The notes: generated by a model from the sequence alone, not told the origin. Counted from the first letter of the stretch, positions 16,387 through 25,135 are shown. The stretch is 64,000 nt of DNA from an uncultured Collinsella sp. (GCA_958370325.1 CATXJW010000003.1:26930-90929), one strand, 5' to 3'. Made by a program: numbers and translations.

Positions 16387-16440
16387 AGTCATTGGGGACG
16401 TTCTTTAATGACTAGTCGTTTAAGAACGTCCCCAATGACT
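16387..16440. repeat. Long palindrome AGTCATTGGGGACGTTCTT / inverse
   Basis: Perfect 19-bp arms (16387-16405 and 16422-16440) surround a 16-base centre that is itself nearly palindromic. The arm sequence AAGAACGTCCCCAATGACT recurs, whole or in part, at 12713, 32680, 52440-52480 and 63878, so it is a dispersed genomic repeat. It lies only 3 bases from the hypA stop. Confidence 0.9.
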
Positions 16441-16443
16441 AAG

Positions 16444-16869
16444 TTAGGCGATGTGGAGGGGGTTGGCGGCGTCGACGGCGTCAGGAGCAGCGGGACCATC
16501 AGGGGTAGCGTCTGCCAGGTTCTCGTCGGGGGTCTCGATCTGCTTGATCATGACATCCTGGCCCTGCAGCAGATAAGTCTCGCCGCTACCGCAATGGGGA
16601 CAGGTCTTTCCGTACTCGACCGTCGCGTAGTCGCGGCCGCACGCCTCGCAATGTGTCACGGCCTCAACGGGCTCCACGATAAGCTCCGAGCCCTCGGTGA
16701 TAGGCTTTTTATCTGCTGCCCAGCGCCAAGCGTCGAGCAGCAAGTCGGGAACGACGCCCGAGACCTCGCCCAGCAGCAACGTCACGCTCGAAACGCGACG
16801 CACGCCATTGGCGCGCGCCACATTCTCGACATCGCGAATGATGTGATAGACGATTCCGAGCTCGTGCAC
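16444..16869 (-). CDS. hypA: Hydrogenase maturation nickel metallochaperone HypA
   Basis: HypA delivers nickel to the [NiFe]-hydrogenase large subunit. The 141-residue protein starts VHELGIVYHIIRDVEN: the N-terminal His-Glu is the nickel site. The zinc loop is visible as CEACGRDY and CPHCGSGE near residues 74-98. A 30-residue Asp/Ala/Pro-rich C-terminal tail is unusual for the family. The start is GTG 16869, with GGAAGG about 9 bases upstream; longer frames upstream lack family similarity. It follows the Fe-S oxidoreductase by 35 bases on the same strand, so the two may be cotranscribed. The other maturation genes lie 30 kb away (46487-51566); hypB is not in the window. Confidence 0.92.
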   Translation of the reverse strand: MHELGIVYHIIRDVENVARANGVRRVSSVTLLLGEVSGVVPDLLLDAWRWAADKKPITEGSELIVEPVEAVTHCEACGRDYATVEYGKTCPHCGSGETYLLQGQDVMIKQIETPDENLADATPDGPAAPDAVDAANPLHIA

Positions 16870-16904
16870 TTTTATATTCCTTCCGCCGTTCCCGTTATGA
16901 CTAC

Positions 16905-19682
16905 TTACTTGCGACCGAATTTGATCTTGATGGCACGCTTGAGTGCGTACTTGCCCAGGCTGGGGAGCTTTTGCTCGTATTTGACCATCGTTGAGCACTC
17001 GGGGCGGTCGCGATCCAGATGGATGGCGTCAAACGCGCACTTGGTGGTGCACAGGCCACAGCCGATGCACTTGTTGGGGTCGACGATCGAGGCACCGCAG
17101 CCCAGGCAGCGGGCGGTCTCGGCGCGCACCTGCTCTTCGGTAAAGGTCTCGACGTACTCGCTAAACGGCGCGGCCTTCTCGCGCTCGCGGTCCACGTGGG
17201 CAACCTCGCGGCTCGCGTTGTCGTAGCTCTCGATCACGACATCGTCGCGGTCGAGCGCGGTGTAGCGGCGCTGGTTGCGGCCGATGGTGAGCGTGGACCC
17301 CGGCTGCACATAGCGATGGATGGACACGGCGGCCTCGTGGCCGGCGGCGATGGCATCGATGGCAAAACTCGGACCGGTGTAGACGTCGCCGCCCACAAAG
17401 ATGTCTGGCTCGGCGGTCTGGTAGGTCTGAGGATCGGCAAGGGCACCCTGACCGCGGCCAAGCTCCACCTTGGAGCCAGCCAGCAGGTCGCCCCACACAA
17501 TGGACTGGCCGATGGACATGACCACGCGGTCGGCATCGACGCGGCGCAGGTCGTTCTCGTCGTACTCGGGCGCAAAACGCCCCTCGTCATCGTAGACGCG
17601 CGTGCAGCGCTTAAAGGTGATGCCGCGCACATGACCGGCCTCGTCCAGATGGACCTGCTTGGGGCCCCAACCGCAGCTGATGTGCGCGCCGTCCTCGATG
17701 GCCTCGCGACGCTCCTCCTCGCTGGCGGGCATCTGGGCCTCGCTCTCCAGGCAGAACATCTCAACATGCTCAGAGCCCAGACGGCAGGCGTTGCGCGCGA
17801 CATCGATAGCAACGTTGCCGCCGCCCACCACGATGGTGCGGCCGGGCAGCGCGTCAATCTTGCCGCTGTTGACCTCGCGCAAGAAGTCGACGGCCACGGT
17901 CACGTCCTCGGCATCCTCGCCCGGAATGCCGGCAAGGCGGCCGCCCTGGCAGCCAATAGCCACGTAGAAGGCCTTAAAGCCCTGCTCGCGCAGCTCGTCG
18001 AGCGTCACATCACGACCGACCTCCACGCCATAGCGGAACTCGGCACCCATCAGGCGAATAACCTCAACCTCGGCCTCGATGACGTCCTTCTGCAGCTTAA
18101 AGCTGGGAATACCGTAAGTGAGCATGCCGCCCGGGCGCTCGTTTTTCTCGAACACGACGGGCTTGTAGCCCTTCTCGGCCAGGTAGAAAGCGCAGGACAG
18201 GCCGGCCGGACCGGCACCGATGATGGCAATCTTCTGGTCGAAGCCGCCGGCACGCGTCGGGGTCACCACAGGTGGGACATAGCGGGTCGCTGCGTCCAGA
18301 TCGCGCTGGGCGATGAACTTCTTGACTTCGTCGATAGCCACGGCGGCGTCCACACGACCGCGGGTGCAGGCATCCTCACAGCGGCGGTTGCACACACGGC
18401 CGCAGATAGCGGGCAGCGGGTTCTCGCGCTTGATGAGCGCCAGCGCCTCGTCATAGCGGCCCTGCGCCGCGAGCTTCAAATAGCCCTGAACGGCAACGTG
18501 CGCGGGGCAGGCCGTCTTGCAGGGAGCGGTGCCGGACTCATGCGTCTCGATGCGGTTGTCGTTGCGGTAGTTGGGCGACCACTTGGTGTGGTCCCACTTG
18601 GTGGCATCGGGCAGCTCCTGGCGCGGATACTCGGGCACCCGTCCTCCCGCCTTTTTGCTGCAAAGCTTTTGGCCCAGCTTGGCGGCGCCGGCCGGACACA
18701 CCTCAACGCAGCGACCGCAGGCCACGCACTTGTCCTTCTCGACCTTGGCGACATAGGCCGAGCGCGACAGGTTGGGTGTGTTGAACAGCTGCGAGGTGCG
18801 CAGGGCGTAGCACACGTTGACGTTGCAGTTGCAGATGGCGAAGATCTTGTTCTCGCCGTCGATGTTGGTGATCTGGTGCACAAAGCCGTTGTCCTCGGCC
18901 TGGCGCAAGATGTCGTAAACCTCGTCACGCGTCACATAGTGGCCACGATCGGTCTCGACCACGTAGTCGGCCATATCGCCCACGGCGATGCACCAATCTG
19001 CCGGGTCGTCGGCGCAGCCCTCACCCATCACGCGACGGCTCGCGCGGCAGCTGCAGGTGCTAGCAGCATATTTGCCATCGTATTTGTCGAGCCAATGCTC
19101 GATATGCTCAATAGGCACCGACGTGCTCGCGGCATCGATGGCCTTCTCGACCGGAATGACATGCATGCCGATGCCGGCACCACCGGGCGGCACCATCGGC
19201 GTAGCCTTGGACAGCGGGCCTTTGGATGCCTGCTCAAAGAACTTGGCATAGACCGGGTGCTCCTCGAGCTGACTCACGCGCATGTTGAGGAACTCGGCGG
19301 AACCCGGCACCAGCATGGGCAGTACCCACTGCTTGGCGCGCTCGGGATTTTCCCAGTTGTACTCGAGCAGACCCGTGTAGCTCATGTCGTCGAGCATCTT
19401 CTCGATATCGGCCTCGGGCATGCCGGTGAGCTTGACCATCTCGGGCAACGTGTAGGGACGGCGCATCTTCATCTTGCAGAGTACCTCGGCCTGCTCGTCG
19501 GTTGCGGCCTCGGCAAACGACCAGTACTCGTAGCCCAGCAGCTCGTCGCGATGCAGAAGACGGTTGGTGCAATGCTCGCACAGCTTGACAATGGCCTCGC
19601 GCGGATGCTCCGGCAGCGGCGGCACGAACTCCGCGCCGATATCGGGCTCGGTGTAGCTAATCCCCGGTCCGTTGAGAATCAT
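16905..19682 (-). CDS. Multidomain Fe-S/FAD NAD(P)H oxidoreductase (GltD-like core)
   Basis: A 925-residue soluble redox enzyme. Residues 1-310 hold a helical, winged-helix-like part with clustered cysteines (STCSCRASR, DWC, AICNCNVNVC). A ferredoxin site CVACGRCVEVCP lies near 318-330. The middle, about 365-830, is a GltD/dihydropyrimidine-dehydrogenase-like module: cysteine segment CKTACP...CGRVCNRRCEDAC, FAD motif GAGPAGLSCAFYL near 485 and NADPH motif VVGGGNVAIDVAR near 618. A second ferredoxin pair, CLGCG and CIGCGLCTTKC, sits near 860-885. ATG 19682 has AAGGGA upstream. The electron acceptor is unknown. Neighbouring hypA suggests a link to hydrogen metabolism, and divergent TetR suggests regulated expression. 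It resembles subunits used for NADPH-ferredoxin electron exchange, which is inference. Confidence 0.85.
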   Translation of the reverse strand: MILNGPGISYTEPDIGAEFVPPLPEHPREAIVKLCEHCTNRLLHRDELLGYEYWSFAEAATDEQAEVLCKMKMRRPYTLPEMVKLTGMPEADIEKMLDDMSYTGLLEYNWENPERAKQWVLPMLVPGSAEFLNMRVSQLEEHPVYAKFFEQASKGPLSKATPMVPPGGAGIGMHVIPVEKAIDAASTSVPIEHIEHWLDKYDGKYAASTCSCRASRRVMGEGCADDPADWCIAVGDMADYVVETDRGHYVTRDEVYDILRQAEDNGFVHQITNIDGENKIFAICNCNVNVCYALRTSQLFNTPNLSRSAYVAKVEKDKCVACGRCVEVCPAGAAKLGQKLCSKKAGGRVPEYPRQELPDATKWDHTKWSPNYRNDNRIETHESGTAPCKTACPAHVAVQGYLKLAAQGRYDEALALIKRENPLPAICGRVCNRRCEDACTRGRVDAAVAIDEVKKFIAQRDLDAATRYVPPVVTPTRAGGFDQKIAIIGAGPAGLSCAFYLAEKGYKPVVFEKNERPGGMLTYGIPSFKLQKDVIEAEVEVIRLMGAEFRYGVEVGRDVTLDELREQGFKAFYVAIGCQGGRLAGIPGEDAEDVTVAVDFLREVNSGKIDALPGRTIVVGGGNVAIDVARNACRLGSEHVEMFCLESEAQMPASEEERREAIEDGAHISCGWGPKQVHLDEAGHVRGITFKRCTRVYDDEGRFAPEYDENDLRRVDADRVVMSIGQSIVWGDLLAGSKVELGRGQGALADPQTYQTAEPDIFVGGDVYTGPSFAIDAIAAGHEAAVSIHRYVQPGSTLTIGRNQRRYTALDRDDVVIESYDNASREVAHVDREREKAAPFSEYVETFTEEQVRAETARCLGCGASIVDPNKCIGCGLCTTKCAFDAIHLDRDRPECSTMVKYEQKLPSLGKYALKRAIKIKFGRK

Positions 19683-19774
19683 GGTTGTCCCTTCTCTTGC
19701 CGCAGCCCGGCGAGACCACGGCGCCCCTCTTTTTTGCAGGCCGGGCATGCCCCCATGCCGTTCACCCGCCATTG

Positions 19775-19812
19775 TTGACATTGTGTCAAAAACAGTATTG
19801 ACGAACCGTCAA
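19775..19812. promoter_or_regulatory. Twin 15-bp TetR operator candidates
   Basis: Two palindromes of the same design, TTGACA-TTG-TGTCAA (19775-19789) and TTGACG-AAC-CGTCAA (19798-19812), lie 23 bp apart centre to centre. They fill the divergent promoter region between the oxidoreductase and the TetR gene. They could also contribute -35 boxes (TTGACA). Confidence 0.7.
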
Positions 19813-19871
19813 CAATATTCAAGACTGTTAGGTGAACGGTCGGGCTCAAACGGATGAAAGGCGGCAAGCGC

Positions 19872-20534
19872 ATGAGCGATAACGCATCGAACACCTCTGT
19901 GGCTGACGCCGTCCCCGCGCCCGATAGCGCGGCCAAGCGTCTGACGGGCGACGAACGCCGTCGCGAGATCCTCGATGCCGTGCGCACCGTAAGCTCCGAG
20001 CTAGGCGTGTCCCACCTATCGGTATCGGCCGTGACCAAACGCGCCGGCTGCACGCGCTCGCTGTTCTACCACTACTTTGCCGATATGGACGCCGCCGTCA
20101 CCGCCGTCATGGACGAGGCAATCGACGGCTTCATTACCGAGCTCGAGCAGTGGAATGCCAGCCGCACGGTTGGCGACATCGAGGGGGCGCTCGACACCGT
20201 CGCCCCGCTCTTTAAGCGCCTGGTCGCCAGCGGCCACGAGCTGCCGAGTACGCTCACCTCGAGCAGCGGCGCACTCTACGGCGGCTTTCTGCACAACGTG
20301 GTCCAACGCGTGGCGCAGTATATCTGCGACACCACCGTGGTGGATTTTGTCGCCCATCATGAGCTACGCATCGACCATGTCTACGAGACGTTCTACACCC
20401 TCATCATGGGACTGTTGATGTATATCCGCACGCACCCCGATGTACCCGACGAGACGGTCAAGGAAATCATCGCCTCGACACTCCACATCGAGGGCTATAC
20501 CGCCAAGTATCCGGAGCGCAAGCCCCAGAACTGA
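19872..20534 (+). CDS. TetR-family transcriptional regulator
   Basis: This 220-residue protein has a disordered 25-residue N-terminus followed by a TetR DNA-binding domain. The HTH is clear in REILDAVRTVSSELGVSHLS, VSAVTKRAGCTRSLFYHYF. The C-terminal part (about 85-220) is helical and would bind a ligand. ATG 19872 is preferred over 19854 because AAAGGCGG lies 8 bases before it. It is divergent from the 925-residue oxidoreductase, with the twin palindromes between them, so it probably represses that gene and itself. It is followed after 63 bases by a membrane protein, possibly in the same transcript. The ligand is unknown. Confidence 0.9.
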   Translation: MSDNASNTSVADAVPAPDSAAKRLTGDERRREILDAVRTVSSELGVSHLSVSAVTKRAGCTRSLFYHYFADMDAAVTAVMDEAIDGFITELEQWNASRTVGDIEGALDTVAPLFKRLVASGHELPSTLTSSSGALYGGFLHNVVQRVAQYICDTTVVDFVAHHELRIDHVYETFYTLIMGLLMYIRTHPDVPDETVKEIIASTLHIEGYTAKYPERKPQN

Positions 20535-20597
20535 CGACATTTGGCCAAACTGCCCGCGATCGGAAGAGGGGCCGCGGGCGTGTGAAAGGAGAGCAGC

Positions 20598-21605
20598 ATG
20601 CTGTTCGATGTTTGGGGTAGCGATACCCTTATCCACTGGGTCGGCTGGGCGATGGTCTTTATTGGCCTCATCGTGCTCAACGAGGTCGGCCGCCGCACTA
20701 AGCTCGGCGCGGCAATCATCTTTGGCGTGGCTCCGCTGGCCATGACCATCTACTGCGTCGCCATCGCCATCGGCGTTTCGCAGGGCGCCGAGTGGGCGCT
20801 CACCAACCCCACCCATGTGTACCAGAACAGCTGGTTCCACTACGCCAAGGTATACGCGGCGCTGGCCGGTTGCTGGGGCTTCATTGCCATTAAGTACCAG
20901 TGGGGCAAGATCGGCAAGGCGCATTGGTTCCGCGCGTGGCCGTTTGTGATCGTTGCCATCAACATCATGATCGCCGTCGTATCCGACTTCGAGAGCGCCT
21001 ATCACTTCTTTGTCCTGGGCGAGTCCACCTGGGTCACCTCCGAGGGCGCCACGCAGCTTGCCGGCTGGAACAACGTGTTCAACGGCATCGCCGGTATCAT
21101 CAACATCTTCTGCATGACCGGTTGGTGGAGCGTCTACGCCTCCGAGGATCAGACCGACATGCTGTGGCCCGACATGACCTGGGTCTACATCATCGCCTAC
21201 GACATCTGGAACTTCTGCTACACCTACAACTGCCTGCCCACCCACTCCTGGTTCTGCGGCTTTGCGCTGCTGCTGGCGCCCACCGTCGCCGCCTTTATCT
21301 GGAACAAGGGCGGCTGGATCCAGAACCGCGCCTTTACGCTGGCTATTTGGTGCATGTTTGCCCAGGTGTTCCCCTACTTCCAGGAGGAGTCCATCTTTGT
21401 GACCCACTCCACGCTCGACCCCGGCGCCGCTACCGCGGTCTCGATCGCCGCACTGGTCGCCAACGTCGCCGCGATCATCTACATCGCCTACCGCGCCAAG
21501 AAGCTCGGCCGCAATCCCTACAAGCAGGATGTCTTTGAGGGCACCAGCGATTGGGAGAAGGCCACCGCTCGCCGCGCCAAGGTTGACTACGCGCACGCCG
21601 AGTAA
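20598..21605 (+). CDS. Multi-pass membrane protein, DUF5692-like
   Basis: This 335-residue protein is strongly hydrophobic, with about eight to nine helices and many Trp and Tyr residues (for example WWSVYASEDQTDMLWPDMTW and YDIWNFCYTYNCLPTHSWF). The cytosolic C-terminal tail is charged. I associate it with the DUF5692 family from the pattern and its occurrence in Coriobacteriia; function is unknown. The start ATG has GGAGAG upstream. Its position behind the TetR gene, and divergent from the Fe-S oxidoreductase, suggests it belongs to the same regulon. No transporter-family signature is visible. Confidence 0.75.
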   Translation: MLFDVWGSDTLIHWVGWAMVFIGLIVLNEVGRRTKLGAAIIFGVAPLAMTIYCVAIAIGVSQGAEWALTNPTHVYQNSWFHYAKVYAALAGCWGFIAIKYQWGKIGKAHWFRAWPFVIVAINIMIAVVSDFESAYHFFVLGESTWVTSEGATQLAGWNNVFNGIAGIINIFCMTGWWSVYASEDQTDMLWPDMTWVYIIAYDIWNFCYTYNCLPTHSWFCGFALLLAPTVAAFIWNKGGWIQNRAFTLAIWCMFAQVFPYFQEESIFVTHSTLDPGAATAVSIAALVANVAAIIYIAYRAKKLGRNPYKQDVFEGTSDWEKATARRAKVDYAHAE

Positions 21606-21673
21606 CATGTTGGCCGCTGTTGGCACTTGGGCATAGGCCCGCTCACCAGGCCTTTCAATCCAATGTCTCGCAG

Positions 21674-21714
21674 AGCCCCCGAAAAGCGTTTCGCTCGCTT
21701 TCCGGGGGCTTTTT
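21674..21714 (+). terminator. Intrinsic terminator after the DUF5692-like gene
   Basis: AGCCCCCG pairs with CGGGGGCT around a GC-rich inner hairpin (AAAGCG...CGCTTT), followed by TTTTT. It closes the TetR/membrane-protein transcript. Confidence 0.85.
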
Positions 21715-21843
21715 GTCGTTGCGCCTCTATTCATCTATTCAAAAACACGCGCATATATAAAATCGGATTTCAAATCATGCGGCGGCTCTATGGAGCCCCG
21801 TTTTTGGGTACAGTGTTGTCCCGATATCGAGCTTGGGGGATAT

Positions 21844-23346
21844 ATGAAAGATGAGACGACGGGCCAAGAGGATGCGGCCCAAGATGCAGAAGCGTGTGCC
21901 GAGGCCCTGGAGAGCCTAGACCAGATCGCGCTGGCCGAGATTGCGTTTGACGATTCGAGCGTTGATGTGCAGGATGAGCCGGAAATCGAGGCGCAGCCCG
22001 ATGATCAGGATGCAAAAGACGATGGCGCCGCGCCCACCGAAGATGAGGCTGGGCACGAGGAATCCGAATGCGAGGCCGACGACCAGCCCGAATCCGACAC
22101 GAGCGAGGAAACCATCTTGCTCGACAGCTTGCCGGCCGAAGATTCGCTGACCCGCGAGCTCCCTGGCTTAGGCTCCGCGCCTGCCGTGGACGAGACCATC
22201 GCCATGGGCGATATTCCCCTACCGTCCGTTCCTTCGGCACATGAGGCCGAGGTCCGCCATCGCAAGATGTCGCCCAAGCGCCGCAATCTAATGGTCGCCG
22301 GCGCTGTGGCCGTCGCGCTCGTCGCCGGCGGCGCAGGCTACGCAGCCTGGAACGGATACCGGCAAGAGCAGGCTGCCATCGCCGCCGCCAATGCCCACAC
22401 GATGATGTCGGTGCAGATTGGCGTACATGCCGCGGGCCTCGACTGTTCCACCGGCTCCAAGATTCCCGTACAGGTGAGCGGCCAGGATTCTGACGGCTCC
22501 TCTGTGAGCGAAACACTCTATGTTGACGAGCACGGCCGTGGCATCAAACTGCTACCCGGTGACTACACGCTCTCCATTGCCGCTTCCCCCATCGCATCCG
22601 ACGGCACCGTCTATACCGTGCCGACCACCAAGGCGCAGGTCACGATCAAGAGCGACGGACAGGACCTAAGCAGCCAGGCCGCCTTTAAGCTCAAGGTGCC
22701 TTCGGCCGACACGGTAACCGACGACCAGATCGATGCCGCCGCCAAATATGCCGAGGAGGGAGGCGCGAGCTCCGCCGCCACCGCCAAGGTGCTCCAGCAG
22801 GCGGCAACCGCGCGGCGCGACGCCGCCGTCAATGCCGTGAGCGCGCAAAAGGCACAGGCGGCCCGTGATGCCGACGCCCGTCACAAGGCAACCGACCTCT
22901 ACCAGCTCGATATCCCCGTCGAGTGGTACGGCAAGGTCGAGACTTGGCAAAATGGCAGCACGCTATGCATCTATCTTGCCGACGACAGCGATACGCCGAT
23001 TGTGACGCTCGTCGCGGTGCGCGAGGGCGAGAGCTTTACGCCCGATGAGGGCGATACGGTTTTGGGTGCGGCCAATCTAGGCAACGGTTATACCGTCTAC
23101 GCCAGCGGCCCCGTCTATCCGTACGTGGTGCCCCAGACCATCAACGGACGGACGCAGAATCCCGTGTCAACCTACCCCATGGATACGGCGATTGAGCTTG
23201 TCGAGCTCACGACCGGCAACCGCTACACCTATAGCCAGATCAAGAACGTACTGGTCGGCAAAGACGGCAAGGCAGACGCCGCGACCAAGCTCGAGACCGA
23301 CTACCTCGCCCAGATTCTCCTGCCGAGCATCAAGGCCCAGGACTAG
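21844..23346 (+). CDS. Membrane-anchored protein with acidic N-terminus, unknown function
   Basis: A 500-residue protein. Residues 1-140 are strongly acidic and low-complexity (Asp, Glu, Ala). One membrane helix lies at about 153-175 (LMVAGAVAVALVAGGAGYAAW), so the C-terminal 320 residues should be outside. That part has two beta-rich regions separated by an Ala-rich helical stretch (about 290-345). I recognise no domain. The first half of the external region (VQIGVHAAGLDCSTGSKIPV) could be an Ig-like fold, which is a guess. ATG 21844 follows GGGGGA. It is convergent with the ATPase gene at 23391. Confidence 0.8.
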   Translation: MKDETTGQEDAAQDAEACAEALESLDQIALAEIAFDDSSVDVQDEPEIEAQPDDQDAKDDGAAPTEDEAGHEESECEADDQPESDTSEETILLDSLPAEDSLTRELPGLGSAPAVDETIAMGDIPLPSVPSAHEAEVRHRKMSPKRRNLMVAGAVAVALVAGGAGYAAWNGYRQEQAAIAAANAHTMMSVQIGVHAAGLDCSTGSKIPVQVSGQDSDGSSVSETLYVDEHGRGIKLLPGDYTLSIAASPIASDGTVYTVPTTKAQVTIKSDGQDLSSQAAFKLKVPSADTVTDDQIDAAAKYAEEGGASSAATAKVLQQAATARRDAAVNAVSAQKAQAARDADARHKATDLYQLDIPVEWYGKVETWQNGSTLCIYLADDSDTPIVTLVAVREGESFTPDEGDTVLGAANLGNGYTVYASGPVYPYVVPQTINGRTQNPVSTYPMDTAIELVELTTGNRYTYSQIKNVLVGKDGKADAATKLETDYLAQILLPSIKAQD

Positions 23347-23390
23347 CGGACCATGACACCTGAGTCCTGGCCTCGCAAATCCATAGACGA

Positions 23391-24743
23391 TTAGGAAAGG
23401 AGCCACTTCCATGCGGGCGCAGCATGTACCACGCCGTGTTTGCATGGAATATCGGCCTGCTCATCCATGGTAACGATTGCCGACTCGCCAAGATCAAACT
23501 GGGCCATCGCGACATCGAGCGCGGCAATTTCGCGCTCGCGCGTTTTCTCGCTTGTCATATCCACACTTACCTGAATCAGGCCGTAAGCCTGCATGAGCAG
23601 TGCATCCCCAGCCACAAAGTCCACCTCATGGCTTTTATTCTTATCTTTAATCAGCAGGCGGCAAACCGAACCGGGCCGCACGGCGGGGGTCCTTCTTCTG
23701 AGCGCATTGAACACCGCGGTCTCGAGCCTCTGACCCTGATCCAATGCCGATGCGGGGGAGAACGCACCGAACATCGCGGGATCGACGGCGTAGACCTTAG
23801 ACGCAGACCGCGTATTATTTGCAAGCGAACGCGTGAACTCCGGCACCGAAAACAGCAGGTAGGCGTCCTCGTAATACTCAAGTAAGTCGCTGAGCGTATT
23901 TCGACTGACGGGTATCTGTCTGCTCTTGAACTCGTTGTACACTTTGTTCACTGACAGCTCTCGTCCCGAAGATGCCATGCACCGCGCCAGAAACAGCGAG
24001 GCCAAACGGGGGTTCTTGACGTCGTAACGTTCAACGACGTCCATGGCGACCGTTCGCGACGCATATTCCTGTAGCAGCTGAATCGCGTCTGCGGGCGTCT
24101 GCTCAAGTGTCGCGATGAATCCCCCTCGCTCGAGATATCCGACCAGATGGTGTCGGAGCAACGCCGCATCGCTCGAGGAGAAGGGTGCGTTCGACTCAGG
24201 AACGCTCCCCGTCTTATATCGGACGTATTCCGAAAAACTCAACGGAAAAAGCTCTCGCACAAGAGAACGGGCCCTGAACTCGCTCTTAAGTTCTGAGGAC
24301 AGCATCTTAGAAGAAGATCCCGTCACGTAAACGGTCGCCTTCTCCGTATCGACCACGCGTCGCAGAAACGCACCCCATTCGGGTATTTCCTGGATCTCGT
24401 CAAAGAAAAGGTAGGCGCCCTCGCCTCGAGCAGCAGGATATAGTGCATAGAATGTATCGAGCACGTCCGCTAGTAGCGATGGCTCATACGGACGCAAGCG
24501 CTCATCCTCAAAATTGAAATATAGCATCCGGTCAAGCTCGACGCCTTGGCCCTGAAGCCGCCGCATCTCCTGATACAGGCGATACGTCTTTCCACAACGA
24601 CGGGCGCCCACAATCACATATACGATGTTGTCGCGCTTTGGCTCCTGCGGGTTGCCTAGATCAAGGTCGCGCTCAAAGACCTGCGGAATCCCCTGTTGCT
24701 CAAAGTCCTTTATTTTTTGAGCCACCAAGTCGTTGAATGCCAT
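23391..24743 (-). CDS. ATP-binding protein of the AAA/DUF4143 type
   Basis: This 450-residue protein belongs to the widespread AAA_14/DUF4143 ATPases. Walker A is GARRCGKTY near residue 46, Walker B YLFFDEIQEIPEWG near 111, and the sensor segment VYVTGSSSKML follows. The C-terminal 200 residues contain the DUF4143-like region with an HHLVGYLERGGFI-type motif and a nuclease-like VDFVAGD patch. Such proteins are proposed to be antitoxin-like or substrate-recruiting ATPases, but roles are unproven. It has lower GC and different codon use from its neighbours, suggesting horizontal gain. A 25-bp inverted repeat sits directly in front of it. Confidence 0.85.
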   Translation of the reverse strand: MAFNDLVAQKIKDFEQQGIPQVFERDLDLGNPQEPKRDNIVYVIVGARRCGKTYRLYQEMRRLQGQGVELDRMLYFNFEDERLRPYEPSLLADVLDTFYALYPAARGEGAYLFFDEIQEIPEWGAFLRRVVDTEKATVYVTGSSSKMLSSELKSEFRARSLVRELFPLSFSEYVRYKTGSVPESNAPFSSSDAALLRHHLVGYLERGGFIATLEQTPADAIQLLQEYASRTVAMDVVERYDVKNPRLASLFLARCMASSGRELSVNKVYNEFKSRQIPVSRNTLSDLLEYYEDAYLLFSVPEFTRSLANNTRSASKVYAVDPAMFGAFSPASALDQGQRLETAVFNALRRRTPAVRPGSVCRLLIKDKNKSHEVDFVAGDALLMQAYGLIQVSVDMTSEKTREREIAALDVAMAQFDLGESAIVTMDEQADIPCKHGVVHAAPAWKWLLS

Positions 24744-24751
24744 AATTCTCC

Positions 24752-24811
24752 AATCTTGCTCTCCTGCTAATCAAGATTATAACGATTCTTGATTAGCAGG
24801 AGAGCAAGATT
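24752..24811. repeat. 25-bp perfect inverted repeat upstream of the ATPase gene
   Basis: Arms at 24752-24776 and 24787-24811 are exact inverse copies with a 10-base AT-rich spacer; each contains CTTGCTCTCCTGCTAATC. The palindrome starts 8 bases from the ATG, covering the ribosome site and promoter. A partial third copy (CTTGATTAATGGATAAGCAAG) follows at about 24820-24842. It may be an operator or a cruciform site. Confidence 0.85.
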
Positions 24812-24918
24812 ATGCGTATCTTGATTAATGGATAAGCAAGTTTTTCTATTAGTGGCCCCTCCCGGAGGATATCGAGCGGCCGAGGGGGCAGGCATGAACG
24901 CCTCTAGCCGAAAACAAA

Positions 24919-24949
24919 GTAGCTAAAAACCCCGTCCCAAATGAGCTAC
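24919..24949 (-). terminator. Terminator-like GTAGCT...AGCTAC element
   Basis: On the minus strand GTAGCT-CATTTGGGACGGGGTTTTT-AGCTAC begins right at the stop of the small gene at 24950. A close relative lies at 52360-52392 behind a plus-strand gene. The paired ends and T-rich segment suggest a repeated 3' end element. Confidence 0.55.
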
Positions 24950-25135
24950 TTAACGCCAGGGGTCGGCTTCGAAGAGGGGCTCGCGCTCGGGGCGACGATC
25001 GCTATAAGGATCGTAGCCGTCGTCATCCTCGTTCTCGGCACGGATGTAGGGGTCGCGCGGCTTGGGTGCCGGCTTAGGCGCAGGCTTGGGTGCGGCATCG
25101 GTCGTCGACGTGTTCGTCTTGTTCTTGTCTATCAT
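24950..25135 (-). CDS. Small Pro/Lys-repeat hypothetical protein
   Basis: A 61-residue, low-complexity, highly charged protein with the repeat PKPAPKPAPKP in the middle and an acidic C-terminus ending EADPWR. ATG 25135 is supported by AAGGAG 8 bases upstream, the main reason to believe it is translated. It has its own 3' hairpin. No homologous family is recognised. It lies between clpB's terminator and the ATPase promoter on the minus strand. Confidence 0.55.
   Translation of the reverse strand: MIDKNKTNTSTTDAAPKPAPKPAPKPRDPYIRAENEDDDGYDPYSDRRPEREPLFEADPWR

Noticed and set aside
16057..16443. Sigma-54 promoter and LevR control of the mannose PTS operon
   Set aside because: No convincing TGGCAC-N5-TTGCA site was found and no LevR-type activator is in the window.
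17019..19778. 919-codon plus-strand open frame
   Set aside because: Antisense to the Fe-S oxidoreductase, whose cysteine and nucleotide motifs are clear; the shadow protein is His/Gly/Ala/Val-rich without motifs.
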